A stretch of DNA of 64,000 bases from Alopecurus myosuroides (GCA_028641055.1 CM054062.1:172627642-172691641); one strand, 5' to 3'. Counted from the first letter of the stretch, positions 12,214 to 24,348 are shown. Translations and numbers: made by a program. The notes: generated by a model not told the origin, from the letters alone.

Positions 12214-14180
12214 CTTATTGCTTGTCCTCAAGCAATTCACTGACAACTGAGTGCGATAAAAGAACTTTTACGAACACATTATTTTCATATGATGTAAATA
12301 TACTCACTATATGATCAAGTTCTTAGGCAATTCGTAATAAAAAGTATGCAAGACAAAATCACCTAGTAGTTATGCAAACCATGAAAAGAAACCAACACAC
12401 TAATAATAAACAACATGAAATATATCAATATGCAGGATTGCAATGCTCATAATAGGGCATGATAAAGTGTACTCGCTTGCGCTTAATAGTGGAGCAAAAC
12501 ATAAATGCTAGGGCACCTCTGAAGTTCAAATGAAGACTAGAAGTAAAGATATCAAAGATACAAGCATCAAAGTTATAACCCATTTAACCGTGTTCTGCGA
12601 CAAGCACATTACACTAAGAATGGCAGTCATGATCTCAAGAAAGTCCATAAAGTTAGAGGGTGAAGACTCAGCATAAAAGTAAAAGAAAGACTCTTCGCAG
12701 AGGGAAGCAAGGATTAACTCATGTGCTAGAGCTTTTATTTTATTAAACGGAGGTATTGAAAATATTTTTTTAGAGAGGTGTATGCTTATGTCAACGAATG
12801 GTAAACAGACAATACAGTACGTCACAAGCCAACTATACCTTGCAAGAGCGTCTCCCATTGAATTAAGCATCTGGTATAGAAGGTCATCCCTCTTCTCTTT
12901 TGTTTACACAATTATGCTTCGACTGATAAATCAAGGGCAAAAATAGTGAAGAGAATTTAGAGTAACCAATTTTGGGGCTGGGCACCCTGCTGCCAGATCT
13001 TCTATCATTTGGATAAGCGGATGAAGCCACTAGTCGAGGTGTGCAAAGCCCAATCAACAAGTGAGATAAAGATTCTCTATTTACGTCCTCATGAGCTAAA
13101 ACAAGGGCACAAAACAGGAATAATTTTGAAGCTTTTAAAGGTAGCACATGAGAAATTTACTTGGAGTGGCTGTGAAATACCACATATAGGTAGGTATGGT
13201 GGACACATTTAGAAAACTTTGGTTTTTGGGAGTTGGATGCATGAGTAGAGCTCATACTCAGTACAGGTGAAGGCTGGCAATAGACTGGTAGCGACAATCA
13301 AGAGAGCAACAACTGTCATAATCATGCTTGCGATAAAACAAAATTATCGGGGGCATAAAAGTGATACAAATAATCTGAGGCAAAATAAATCATCGAGGCT
13401 TAATTGAATTTTTGTTTTCAGTCTTATGCATGCGTGAGCATGTGCCAAGTCGATTCAAGCGAAACATTCAGAGGGAGATACCACAATTCATACCCTTCTA
13501 TGAATAAAACAATGCAAGCAAACAATTATACGACATGCTATCTAATATTAACAAGCTGGAACTAATCATGAGAGAGCACGAACTACTAAGCATCGATTAA
13601 ATAACATACACCTTACACGAACAAACTAAGCATGTCCACATGGATGAGTATATGTAAAAAATGAAAACAAATAGAGTTCATACCATCCTCTCACCACAAC
13701 TTGGATTGTCGTAAATCGTCATTATTGCTCTTCACTCGTGTGGATTGAATAATATAGAATGATAATCAAGATCCAATGGAGTCATGGATTACTATTGAAC
13801 TATGCAACAAACTTTACAAAACCAAAGAAGAACAACAAATATTTTTGGGTTTTCGAATTAAAAACAAGAACAGAAGGAGACAAGCAAACAAAGCAAAATC
13901 TTTTTGGATTTTTGAATATTAAACCGAAACGAGAAAGTAAAGAAACCAACAAAAGAAACTAAAGAAGTGAATAAAGAGAAACAACAGAAATATATTTGGT
14001 CCTTTTGTGTTTTGGAAAGCAAGAACAAAACAATAAAAACAAAAGGAAGCGAAAGAAACGAAAACAAGGCGAAAGAAACGAAAACATGGATATACAAAGA
14101 ACCGACAGAAACGTGATATATAGATGAGTGTGATGCCGACATACCTCACCCCAAGCTTAGGCTTTTGGCCTAAGTGGAGA
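12214..14180 (-). other. Ath-2 3' noncoding region
   Basis: No supported frame. The part around 12640-13320 is recognisably shared with Ath-1 (19096-19720), Ath-4 (24850-25560) and, in opposite orientation, Ath-3 (51720-52380). The A-rich stretch 13860-14130 gives only low-complexity frames. Confidence 0.75.
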
Positions 14181-15311
14181 TCAATACCAAGAGGGCCATG
14201 AAGTGGCGCCCCCATAGTGTGCCGAGGATGAACCATCCTCCTGATATGAGCTCGAGGACGCCCCGGTGTACTGCCTGGTGTAGTCCTCAGAGGGCATGCT
14301 CTGCCCCGTCTGATGCTCGGGGTCGTGTTGCTCATGGAATTCAAGCAAGCGCAGCTGCTCATCCAACTCCTCCTCCAAACACGACCATGGCGTCCTGCTA
14401 ATATCAAACAAAACAGGTTGTGGCAAGAGAACTTCTCTCTCGTCACCGTCAGTAAATAAAACTCTATATACTAGATGTCCAGCAATAGAGTTTGCAGTAG
14501 CAAAGTGGTCAGACTTCATGGCAGCAAGGTCAAGTCCCTGTGGAGCTAATAAAACATCATGTGGAGAAACAGAGAGTCCTAGAGCAGTCAAAACATGTGT
14601 AGCAATAATACCCCCATAAATGGGTCCTTTAGCAGCTAAGCGGCGAGCAATGAATGAACCAAGGTTATACTTATCGCTACTATTCAGTGCAGAAGCAAGA
14701 AAAGCAAGATGGTAATTTGAAATATTACTAGTGTTTTCCCTAGCAAGAACACTAGTAGAAAGGTAGTAAGTGAAATATCTAATAGCGGGGAGTTGAATAT
14801 TTCTTATCTTGCCGCGCTAAGCTATGCGGTCATCATCATTGGTAATTCCACGGTAGAGCTCCATCAAATAAGCGGGCCTTTCTTGAATCTTCCCTGTTGT
14901 CCCCGATACGTTAATACCTATAATGCTGCAAAAAAAATCCAAAGACATGGCAACATGTCTATCATAGATTTTGAAGGCAACAGCTAGGTCATACTGTGAG
15001 TTGTTGAATCTGAAGTTCTCAACAAAAGTTTTTGTCAATAAAGAATACTGAGGGCTCTCATCATTCATGTAATCGGTTAAACCAGCCCTACCAACCAGCT
15101 GCAAGAAATCCTCGAGAATTCCTGCATCATTAAGAAAAGTATAGCAAGGGAAGGTAGATGGATTTGCATCCCCATCATCACCCGCATCATCAATACTTGG
15201 TGCAATGAGGTTCTCATTATACGAAGGTCCCAGCAGGATAGCTGAGCATGAAGGCCTTGTCCTGCTAGGTGAATCACTCCTAAAGATTTCTCCAAAGTTG
15301 AAGTTGTCCAT
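14181..15311 (-). pseudogene. Ath-2 accessory (env-position) ORF with one stop
   Basis: The frame starts with ATG at 15311, right after a candidate acceptor (CAG at 15314-15316), and runs about 377 codons to 14181. A single in-frame TAG at 14817-14819 breaks it. The middle reads like the plant retrotransposon accessory family often listed as the Athila ORF1-type domain: a segment around QLPAIRYFTYYLS, then SSDKYNLGSFIARRLA, then PIYGGIIATHVL. The N-terminus is acidic and Ser-rich and the C-terminus is Gln/Glu/Ser-rich. It lies where an env-like gene would be, but I see no signal peptide or clear membrane segment. Function unknown. Ath-1 keeps a deleted relative at 20560-20815. Confidence 0.65.
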
Positions 15312-15313
15312 TT

Positions 15314-15533
15314 CTGAAATTTTTAGCTAACATCACAATAATTAATTTCAAGCAACTATATGATAGAAACTACTATAGAGACTTGTGGGAGAGCTATACA
15401 TGCATCAAAAATAATTAATTTCAACTCAAATCAAGCATGCAAACTCACATAAGCTGTCACCTACAGTACCAAAATACTCAAGAAATACTGCACCAAATAA
15501 AATTCTACTTGGATAATCGAAGGAGTCACATAC
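15314..15533 (-). other. Candidate 220-nt leader intron before the accessory ORF
   Basis: In minus sense a donor CCG|GTATGT (ending at 15533) and an acceptor TTTCAG (at 15314) enclose 220 nt, and the ATG follows 2 nt later. The same pair encloses 219 nt in Ath-1 (20824-21042). From memory, spliced env-region transcripts have been reported for barley Athila-like elements; here splicing is inferred from motifs. Confidence 0.5.
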
Positions 15534-15639
15534 CGGAGAGAAAATGCACCAAATTTCAGCAACAATAATGGGCTAAGCAAAGAGATCGAGAAATTCGCGA
15601 AGAAGAACAGCAAGATCTCGAGTTCCAAGAATGTTTTTG

Positions 15640-15800
15640 AGTTTGGGAGAGAGAGTGGAGTCTTTGGCAGGGAGGAGAGCTAGTGGAGGGCCAGGGGGCC
15701 CCACACCATGTGTAGGCGCCACCAGGGCTAGGACACGCCCAGGCATGGTGTGCTGCATGGTGGGTTCCCCGGGGTCTACCAGGTGCCTCTCTGCCTCATT
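15640..15800 (-). promoter_or_regulatory. LTR-like GC-rich block upstream of the accessory ORF
   Basis: A GC-rich patch (GTGTGGGGCCCCC and CCTGGGCGTG motifs in minus sense) followed by a CT-rich leader resembles the promoter-proximal block of the Athila-like LTRs in this window. It stands in an otherwise AT-rich region, upstream of the candidate leader intron. A subgenomic promoter is possible but no clear TATA box is seen. Confidence 0.35.
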
Positions 15801-16300
15801 TTTGACGTAGAAATTTAATATAATTTTTCTGGAATTTTCAGAGAAACTTCATTTTCGAGCAATTTCCCGAATTTAATAAATAATTAAAAACCATGAAAAC
15901 AAATGTGGAAAGGTGAAGAAAAACCAAAACCAGAACTATAGAGGTTCTAAGACACTCGAAAAGGCAAATAAACAGTGAAAACAAAGGTGGAAATGGTGAA
16001 TACGAAATTATGGATGGTGAAAACATGAGTAACTATAATAATCAAGATGAAAACATGACTATGGATGGTGGAAACATAATTATACTAAAGTAGCATGGTG
16101 AGAACATGGTGAAAACATAAAGGTAAAAAATGAAAACATAGTGAAAACATTGCCCTCTTCATTCAAACTCACTTTGTTAACGAGTTTGATCAAGTCTTGT
16201 TACCAAAACAATTTTTATATGAAGCAAAACTTTGATTTTCACTAAATGATTATGTTACCTTAACCTTGATAGACATATTCCCAATCATAATAATTTCATA
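15801..16300 (-). other. Noncoding spacer of Ath-2
   Basis: AT-rich with imperfect GTGAAAACAT-like repeats around 15960-16150. No coding signal; this is where pol would be expected, and nothing of it remains. Confidence 0.6.
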
Positions 16301-16735
16301 TTATTTTTGTGGCATTGGAATGGGACAATAGAATTCTCCAATCTTGATGGTCTCAATATTTTCAATGGAATTTACGCCATATCTCCTATCAATCTTCTTA
16401 GGAAAATAAACTTTTTGCTCTTTATCGTTACCATTAAAAGTTACTTTTCTTTGATTGCAATCAATAACAGCCCCTCTAGTGTTAAGAAAAGGTCTCCCAA
16501 GATTATGTATCCTCATATTAAAATTATCTTGCTTAACAACATAATTATCTTTTAAGCATTGATCAGGTGGTTTAGAATAGGGAATGACTCCATTATCAAA
16601 ATATTGCAGAGAATGTACCTCAACTGTTGATGGATGAGGAATTGGCTTACATAATTCTTCTATAGGTGGTACATTCTTCACATCTTCATATTTAATACCC
16701 CTCTCTTTAAGAGATTTCTTGGATTCCCTCATCAC
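16301..16735 (-). pseudogene. Ath-2 aspartic-protease-region fragment
   Basis: A 144-codon minus-strand frame contains LGRPFLNTRGAVIDC followed by a KVTFNGNDKEQKVYFPKK segment, the typical distal part of the Athila-like retropepsin domain (compare GRPFLNTCGDVIYC in Ath-4). The N-terminal catalytic triad region is absent, so it cannot cut a polyprotein. Upstream residues are low-complexity Lys/Pro-rich linker. Confidence 0.65.
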
Positions 16736-16849
16736 TTCATCATTTAATTTAATAATTCCCCTCTTCTTGGGTGTTGGTGTAGGTGTTGGCTCTAGTGTTG
16801 GTGTAGGCTCAGGTATAGTCCAATCATCATGATTTTTGGGCTATTTTAG

Positions 16850-17800
16850 CCAATAATTCCTCAGCTTCTTCTGGAGTTCTTTTCCTGGAAACACAACCAG
16901 CTCAACTATCCAGGTATGTCCTAGATTCAACAGTTAGTCCATTATAAAATATATCTAGGAGCTCATTTTTAGGTAATGGATTGCCAGTGCTATCTCTTAC
17001 TAAATAACAAACCTTCACCAAGATTCAGGTAATTTCTCTCCTTCAATTTGCTTAAGTTAAAGATATTCTGCAAGACAGCATGTTCAACACTAGCAGGAAA
17101 ATATGAAAGAAAGCATTAATCAAACCCATATGGCTATCAATAGATCAAGGTGACAAATTGTTAAACCAAGTTTTAGCTTCATGTTTGAATGAGAAAGGGA
17201 AGATCTTGGTAACAAAGTAAGTGCGTAACTTAGTATCATCAGAAAATAAACTACTCAAAGATGAAAGCTCATTCATATGTTCCATAGCACTTTTAGTTTC
17301 AGTACCACAAAAAGGTTCCTTCTCAGCAATAGATATATAAGCTGAATCTAGAGAGAAATCATAATCCTTATCTTTAATGTGTATGGGCGATGTAGCAAAC
17401 TTAGCATCATGAGAAGATTTATATTTAACAGCATGTCTTGCAAGAAGACTCTTAAGAGCAACTTTCACCAGTAGTAGCTTGAGCTTCTTCAATAAATTCA
17501 TCATTAAGTTCAATGTAGGTTTCGTCAAGATCATCAATAGACTCAGGTGAATTAATAGGTGTACCAACATTTTCAGCAGGAAGTTCAGTGTTCTCAATTT
17601 TCTTAGCTCTAGCAATTGTAGCATCTAGGAAAGGACCTAGTGAACCAGTATTATCAAGCACAGTAGAAGCATAATCAAAAGTATCAGAAGCATTTTCAGA
17701 CTTAGCAGAAGTAACAGTGTGTGTAGCATGTGGTGGTGTAAGAAACTTACTCATAACAGACGGTGAATCAAGAGCAGCAGAGGTGTTCACAGTTGTACCT
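16850..17800 (-). pseudogene. Ath-2 gag remnant
   Basis: Two overlapping minus-strand frames (17452-17790 and 17145-17624) together cover the start of a gag: an acidic N-terminal segment, then FPFSFKHEAKTWFNNLSP, the conserved 'phobic-basic-A-K-x-W' heart of the Gypsy gag domain. Homology continues to about 16850 with several stops and frameshifts. Gag would form the particle shell. Broken beyond use. Confidence 0.7.
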
Positions 17801-17911
17801 CTCCTTGTAGTGGATGGTAATATAGGAACTTTACCATCATGAGTATTACCAATGATGAAAGGCTTGCAGCGAACAATATCACGTTCAATTCAGAAAATAA
17901 ATAAATCTATA

Positions 17912-17929
17912 CTCCCGGCAACGGCGCCA
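17912..17929 (-). other. Primer-binding site of Ath-2 (tRNA-Asp type)
   Basis: The minus strand reads TGGCGCCGTTGCCGGGAG, 11 nt after the LTR end (CATCA). This sequence is the usual tRNA-Asp complement in Athila-like elements. Confidence 0.85.
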
Positions 17930-17940
17930 GAAAATAGGCT

Positions 17941-19090
17941 TGATGACCCACAAGTATAGGGGATCGCAACAGTCCTCGAGGGAAGTCAAACCCAAATTTA
18001 TTGATTCAACACAAAGGGAGCGAAAGAATATTTATAAGGCTTAATAACTGAGTTGTCAATTCCGATGCACCTGAAAGTAGACTTGATCACAATAGTTTAT
18101 CACTGGTAACAATTTTATAGCAGCAGTAGTAGTAAAATAACAACATGAGTAAAATAGTAACAACCGTAGCAATCGCGGAAAATAGTAGGATGAAAAGTAC
18201 CGTAGGCATAGGGAATGGATGAACGTGCGTTGCATGGATAAGATAGTTCATATAATAACGAAAACATGGGCATTGAATATAATAATAATAAAGCATCCAA
18301 GTTCTAGGCAAACCATAGGCATGCGTTCCAATATAGTCATACGTGCTCGCAATGAGAAACTTGCACAACATCTTTTGTCCTACCAGCCCGTTTGCAGCGG
18401 GGTGTCAAGGAAAACTACTGGTAATTAAGGTGCTCCTTTTAATAAAGCACCAGAGCAAAGAATTAACATTGCGAGAACACACGTGATCCTCAAATCATAG
18501 CCATCCCCTCCGGTTGTCCCAAGTTTCTGTCACTTTCGGGACTCGGGTTCCGAAATACGACATGTGTAAACAACACCTTCGAATCATGGATGGTTGATGG
18601 AGAAGAGGTGGCGGTGACGGTGACGGTGGAGTCGAATCCCCGTGCCGTCAGGGCGCCAGAACAGGAACTTCTGATCCCCGAATTGAGTTTCGAGGTGGCG
18701 GCGGCGCTGTGTGGTGTTTCTCTGGAATATGACGAACCCCCTGATGTTTTAGGGTTACAGGGGATATATAGTCAAAAGGGGAGATCAAGGGGGTGCCTGG
18801 GCCCCCCACACCACCTAGTGGTGTGGCCTAGGGGCGCCCAGGGGTGGTCTGGCCCCTCCTTGCCCCCTCCGGGTCTCCTTATGGCTCCGGGAGTCTTCGG
18901 GTAAAATAAGGTCATTCAGATCTTTTTTGGGCAATTTCCCACAAGTTGATTTTTCTGCATAGAAACAAGACACCAAGGTAATTCTGCTGAAAATAACATT
19001 AGTCCGTGTTAGTTGTATCCAAAACTCACAAGTGTAGAGGCAAACAATAGCAAAAGTGTTCAGAAAAGGAGATACGTTTTGAACGTATCA
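17941..19090 (-). repeat. Ath-2 5' LTR
   Basis: 1150 bp with termini TGATGACCC and GTATCA on the plus strand, matching the split copy at 5903-12197. It retains the LINE empty site at 18261-18274 and has its own deletion near 18570. Confidence 0.9.
18763..18770 (-). promoter_or_regulatory. TATA box of the Ath-2 5' LTR
   Basis: The minus strand reads TATATATCC about 320 bp into the LTR, next to the GC-rich block. The equivalent in the 3' LTR (near 11905) is mutated. Confidence 0.5.
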
Positions 19091-20559
19091 AAGACTCAGA
19101 ATAAAAGTAAAAGAAATGCCCTTCGCAGAGGAAAACAGGGATTAACATGTGCTAGAGCTTTTTATTTTATAAACAGAGGTAAAATGATTTTTGGGAGGTG
19201 ATTGTTCATGTCAACGAATGGTAATAGAGTTCTTGTTATCTTCCATACTAAACAAGTTGAGAGCGGTTCCGAAATATTTATATTAAGCATTTATAGCATG
19301 TTATTTACATAGTATGACAATCCTCCCCACCTTTATTTCGCAAACCATGGCTAATCGAATCCTTGGGTGCCTGCCAACAATCTCATATCATGGAGGAGTG
19401 CCTATTTATTATTTGCTTTTGATGTTATAATGGTCTAACCAACTCTTTCCAAAATTAATGACGAGCAGATGAAGCATGCAAGTCAGGATACTCAATTAGT
19501 ATGGAAGATAACAAACCTAACTAGCACTTTCTCATGAGCTAAAACAGTGTCACAAAATGAGAAGTATTTTGAAGGTTTTAAAGGTAGAACATGAAAATTT
19601 ACTTGGAGTGGCGGTGAAATACCACATATAGGTAGGTATGGTGGACACATTTGGAAAACTTTGGTTTTTGGGAGTTGGATGCACGAGTAGAGCTCATAAT
19701 CGGTACAAGTAAAGGCTGGCAATAGACTAGGAGCGACAATCAAGAGATCAACAACTGTCATAATCATCGAGACCGAGGTATAAAAGTGACACAAATACTC
19801 TGAGGCAAAATAAATCATCGAGGCTTAATTGACTTTTTGTTTTCATTCTTATGCATGCGTGAGCATGTGCCAAGTCGATTCAAGCGAAACATTCAGAGGG
19901 AGATACCACAATTTCATACCCTTCAACGAATAAAACAATGCAAGCAAACATTTATACAACATGCTATCTATTATTAGTAAGCTGGAACTACTCATGAGAG
20001 AGCACTGACTACTAAGCATCGATTAAATAACGTACACCTTACACGAACACACTAAGCATGTCCACATGGATGAGTATATGTACAAAAATGAAAACAAATA
20101 TAGTTCATACCAGCCTCTCACCACAACTTGAATTGTCGTAAATCGTCATTATTGCTCTTCGCTCGTGTGGACTTAATAATATAAAATGATAACCAAGCTC
20201 CCATGGAGCTACGGAAGATTGTTGAACTATGCAGCAAACTTTACAAAACCAAAGAAGAACAACAAATATTTTTGGGTTTTCGAATTTAAAATAAGAACAA
20301 ATGGAAACAAGCAAACAAAGTAGAATCTTTTTGGATTTTTCGAATATTAAACTAAAACCAGAAAGTAAAGAAAACCAACAAAAGAAACTAAAAAGAAACT
20401 AAAGAGAAACAAAAGAAATATTTTTGGTCGCTTTGCGTTTTGGAAAGCAAGAACAAAACAATAAAAACAAAAGGAAGCTAAAGAAAGAAAAACATGGATA
20501 TACAAAGAACCGACAGAAACTTGATATGTAGATGAGCGTGATGTCGGCATACCTCCCCC

Positions 20560-20815
20560 AAGCTTAGGCTTTTGGACTAAGTGGAGATCAATCCCAAGAG
20601 GGCCAAGAAGTGGCGCCCCCATAGTATGTCGAGGATGGTCCATCCTCCTGATATGATCTCGAGGACGCCTCGGTGTACTACGCGGTGTAGTCCTTGGAGG
20701 GCACGTTCTGCCTCATCTGATGCTCGGGGTCGTGTTGGTCATGGAAATCAAGCAGGCACAGCTGCTCCTAGGTGCACCACTCTCAAAGATTTCTCCAAAG
20801 GTGTAGTTATCCATC
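20560..20815 (-). pseudogene. Ath-1 accessory ORF, internally deleted
   Basis: Sequence equivalent to both ends of the Ath-2 accessory ORF is joined near 20770, removing about 950 bp of the middle. The start region (ATG in GGATGGATAAC) and the Ser/Gln-rich end are recognisable by comparison with 14181-15311. Non-functional. Confidence 0.6.
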
Positions 20816-20823
20816 CTCTTTTT

Positions 20824-21042
20824 CTGAAATTTTTAGCAAGCATCACAAAAATTGATTTCAAGCAACTATATGATAGAAACTACTATAGAGACTTGTAGAA
20901 GGGCTATACATGCCTAAAAATTAAATTATTTTTACACAAATCAAGCATACAAACTCACATAACCTGTCACCTACAGTACCAAAATACTCAAAAATACTCC
21001 ACTAAACAAAATTCTACTTGGATAATCGGAGGAGTCACATAC
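20824..21042 (-). other. Candidate 219-nt leader intron in Ath-1
   Basis: Donor CCG|GTATGT and acceptor TTTCAG are both preserved, as in Ath-2 (15314-15533). Confidence 0.45.
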
Positions 21043-21086
21043 CGGAGAGAAAATGCTTCAAATTTCAGCAAAAAAGATGGGTTGAG

Positions 21087-22577
21087 TGATACGTCATAAA
21101 CATATCCATAATTTATGATGTTCCATGTTGTTTTCATACCATATTCTACATGTTTCCTTAACACCTTATGCCATTTTTATCGATTTCCCGGGACTAACAT
21201 ATTGACAAGATGCCATAGAGCCAGTTCCTGTTTTCTGCTTTTTTTTAGTTTCAGAAAAGTTGATCTGGAAATATTCTCAGAACTGGATGATTCGAAGCCC
21301 GGAAGTCTTAGAAAGTTGTCGCGCACACGGAGTCCGGAGGAGATCCGGAGGGGTGCTCTGGAGCATTCACATCATGGGTGGGCGCACCCTGGCCGCGCCC
21401 AGGGGTGGTGTAGCCCCCTTGGGTGTCCTGCCAGGAATGGGAATCATCACCGGAGGGCTCTACACCATCGTGCCCTCCTTTGGAATGGTGCGGGAGTAGT
21501 TCATCCTTGGACTATGTGTCCATAGCAGTAGCTAGATGGTTGTTCTCTCCTCTTTATGCCTCATGTTTATATCTTGTGAGCTGCCCTACATGATCAAGAT
21601 CATCTTGTTGTAATGCTACATGTTATATTTGCTGGTATCCAATGAATATTGAATGCTATGTCCAATGATTATCAATATATTATGTTCTTTTCATGTGTAT
21701 GTTATTTATGATCTTGCATACTCTCCGTTGTTAGTAGATGCTCTGGCCAAGTAGATGGTACTAACTCCAAGAGGGATTATTTATGCTCGATAGTGGGTTC
21801 ATGCCTCCCTTTCACTCACGCTCGAGTGACAGAAACGAAAACGGGTCGGGGATGTGTTGTTGCCACTAGGGAGAAAACAATGATGTTTACATTGTTTATA
21901 TTGCACACTTTGCTTACTGCGATTATCTATTGCTTGCAACTTAATACCCAAGGTTTGCTCAGATGAAATTCTGAGGGTGGATTATTAGTCATAGATGCAG
22001 TTGGATAACGGTCTATGTATCTTGCTGTAATGCCCGCATAAATCACATAGTAATCATCATATCATGCATATGCACTACGGTGCAGCCTTTATATGTGTCA
22101 ATTGCCCAGCTCTAATTTGTTTACCCAACATGCTATCTATCTGTTTTGGAGAGACACCACTAGTGAACTGTGGACCCCGGTCCATTTTCCTCATGCTGAT
22201 AATACAACCACTGCAATCTCTATTTTCATATTGTTCGTACTGTTTTCCTACTTCCATCATTGTTATCTTTTCATCTACTGCAAACAAGTACTGTTTTCCA
22301 CAACATACGCTTAACCTCTTTGTTTTCAGCAAAATCGGTGAGATTGACAACCTCACTGCTTCGTTGGGGCAAAGTGATTTGATTGTGTTGTGTAGGTTCC
22401 ACGTTGCTGCTGAACTGGTAGTGCGCCCTGCCAATATCAGTTGCATCAACCTTCAGAAGTGATTTCTTTCTCGTACTAGTCAGTTCAACCTTGGTTTCTT
22501 TCTGAGGGAAACTTGCTGATGTGCTCTTCATACCTGACACTTGGGGTCTCCCAACGAGTGCAAGCCCTGCACCATGA
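21087..22577 (+). repeat. Ath-3 5' LTR
   Basis: It starts TGATACGTC and ends near 22577 (CATGA, where CATCA is usual), just before the primer site. Compared with 60292-61437 it lacks roughly 200 bp around 21430, including the TATA region, so it is probably promoterless. Open frames at 22064-22642 are inside LTR sequence and have no recognisable domain. Confidence 0.8.
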
Positions 22578-22586
22578 AGCAATTTC

Positions 22587-22604
22587 TGGCGCCGTTGCCA
22601 GGGA
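22587..22604 (+). other. Primer-binding site of Ath-3 (tRNA-Asp type)
   Basis: TGGCGCCGTTGCCAGGGA, one change from the usual TGGCGCCGTTGCCGGGGA. Confidence 0.85.
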
Positions 22605-22769
22605 GGAAGAGGATTTCTGCAAGGGCAGTCTCTCACTTCCAATCTCTTTACTTTGTTATTGTTTTTCTTAGTTTATTTTATTTTGTGTTGTTTGCTTCTC
22701 TTTATCAAAAACGCAAAAAATAGTTCTTATTCTAGTTGTTGTTTTTATTATGTTTTTAATCTTGCTAAA

Positions 22770-22839
22770 ATGTGTACTCCTGAGAACACTAAGTTCTGTG
22801 AATTCACTAGCACAAACAACAATGATTTCATTAGCACAC
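22770..22839 (+). pseudogene. Ath-3 gag, first 23 codons
   Basis: ATG at 22770 begins a Thr/Asn-rich N-terminus, cut after 70 bases by insertion of Ath-4. The frame resumes at 48217 after the CACAC duplication. Confidence 0.7.
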
Positions 22840-24348
22840 CGATGACCCACAAGTATAGGAGGTGTATCGTAGTACTTTCGATAAATAAGAGTGTCGAACC
22901 CAACGAGGAGCAGAAGGTGTTGACAAGCAGTTTCGATGAAGGAATAACTGTAAATACTGGAAAATAGATTTCTAGGGGTTTTTTATATTGCAGTTAAATA
23001 AAGTGTGAGTAAATAAAATGCAGTAGTAATAATTGCAGCAAGTGGCCCAATCCTTTCTTCAGCAAAGGACAAGCCGATAGGTTTACTTATGATTAACAAA
23101 CATTCTCGAGGACACATGGGAGGTTTCTGTCAAGTGCTTTTGTTCCATGCAACTGAATAATGTTAGGTGTATTGATAAGTGTTGTGTGGGTGAACCTATG
23201 CTAATGTACCGTCCCATCCAAGACTAATACATACTTGTGATTATACCCCTTGCAAGAATCGGCAACTACAAGAAAGTAATTAAGAAATAAATCTAACCAC
23301 AGCTTTAAACTCCGGGATCCTACGCTCCCTCGTGTAATGGTTTCCTAACGGGGGTTTAGGTTTCTGTCACTCCGGAAACCCCACAATTAGTAGCCAAATA
23401 CACGATGCATACCCATAGGCCTATAAATGGTAAAGTATCATGTAGTCGACGTTCACATGACACCACTAGGAGAATAACACCACAACTTAAATATCAAACA
23501 TTAAATATTATTCAACACTACTTCACTACTAACAACTTGACTTATCCCATGTCCTCAAGAAAAACACGAACTACTTACAAGACATCATATGGATCGTGAT
23601 TAGAGGTGATATAATGGATGATAACAATCTGGTCATAAAGTGCAAACACCGATAAATCTCACAAGCATCAACTACTAACAAGTAATCCACACCGGGGGAG
23701 AGATCTAATGCAAAACAACGACAGGGGCCCCTAATTGTTACAGCGGGATGACGGCGGATGATGAGGGTGATGGTGCTGGTGGTGATGATGATGACGATCT
23801 TGATGATGCCCGGAGTGATGACGTTGACGATGGCGGTGATTTCCCCTCTCCGGAGAGGAATTTCCCCGACAGATTTCTCCCTGCAAGAGAGCTTTTCTCT
23901 CTCGGGTGTTTTCCGCCCCGCGACAGCGGTGGAATAATTCTTCGAAGATGGAATGAGGATTAGGGTTCCCTGGGGGCCAAGAACGCAAAAAATAACCCCT
24001 AGAGGTGGGCTAGGGTGGCCACACCCCTAGGTGGCGCGGCCGGGGGTGGGGGGCGCCACCCCTAGGTGTGGGCCCCTGGTGGCCCCCCTCTGGCACCCCT
24101 TCTGGCTGGGTTCCTCCTCTGAACTTTTAGGAACCCCCGGATGTCCCCCTTCTTCTTCTGATCTTCTGAAATATGGTATATCGATGGTGCCTTTTCCATC
24201 AGATTTGTGGTCCCGGTGTTTATTCTCCAAAAATTATAAAACATGCAAAATAAGATAAAATAACATAAGGGATGCATCATAACATGAAATATATCGATGA
24301 ATAACAGATAATTATGATATAAAATAGTGATGCAAAATGGACGTATGA
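22840..24348 (-). repeat. Ath-4 3' LTR
   Basis: 1509 bp, matching 31673-32621 joined to 47651-48211. It includes a GAT/GGT-rich microsatellite at 23745-23835 and a GC-rich block near 24000-24120. Confidence 0.88.

Larger units (their letters stand above)
5903..19090 (-). mobile_element. Ath-2: Athila-like Gypsy element without reverse transcriptase
   Basis: The LTRs begin TGATGACCC and end GTATCA on the plus strand, and the element is flanked by a perfect AAGAC duplication (5898-5902 and 19091-19095). In minus sense the order is LTR, tRNA-Asp-type primer site, broken gag, protease fragment, GC-rich block, accessory ORF, noncoding region, polypurine tract, LTR. No RT, RNase H or integrase is recognisable between the protease fragment and the accessory ORF, so it could only have moved with enzymes from a relative such as Ath-4. 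It inserted into Ath-1, which shares its LTR family. Confidence 0.85.
19091..21086 (-). other. Ath-1 internal region, second part
   Basis: Resumes Ath-1 after the AAGAC duplication. It matches Ath-2 from about 12665 to 15575 with deletions: 3' noncoding region to about 20560, an accessory-ORF remnant, a candidate intron, then the CCGGAGAGAAAATGC leader. It is cut at 21086 by Ath-3, and the rest of Ath-1 is beyond the right side of Ath-3. Confidence 0.75.

Noticed and set aside
13858..14446. 175-codon Phe/Ser-rich minus-strand frame
   Set aside because: Its long hydrophobic half is read from an A-rich tract; the rest overlaps the accessory ORF in another frame.
15960..16150. Recurring GTGAAAACAT-like units as a CRISPR or iteron array
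   Set aside because: Imperfect, irregular spacing, eukaryotic retroelement spacer; simple AT-rich repetition is enough.
22064..22642. Overlapping frames in the Ath-3 5' LTR as a host gene
   Set aside because: They lie fully inside the LTR, on both strands, without recognisable domains.
23745..23835. GAT/GGT-rich stretch as a regulatory repeat array
   Set aside because: An irregular microsatellite within an LTR, present in both copies; no array structure.
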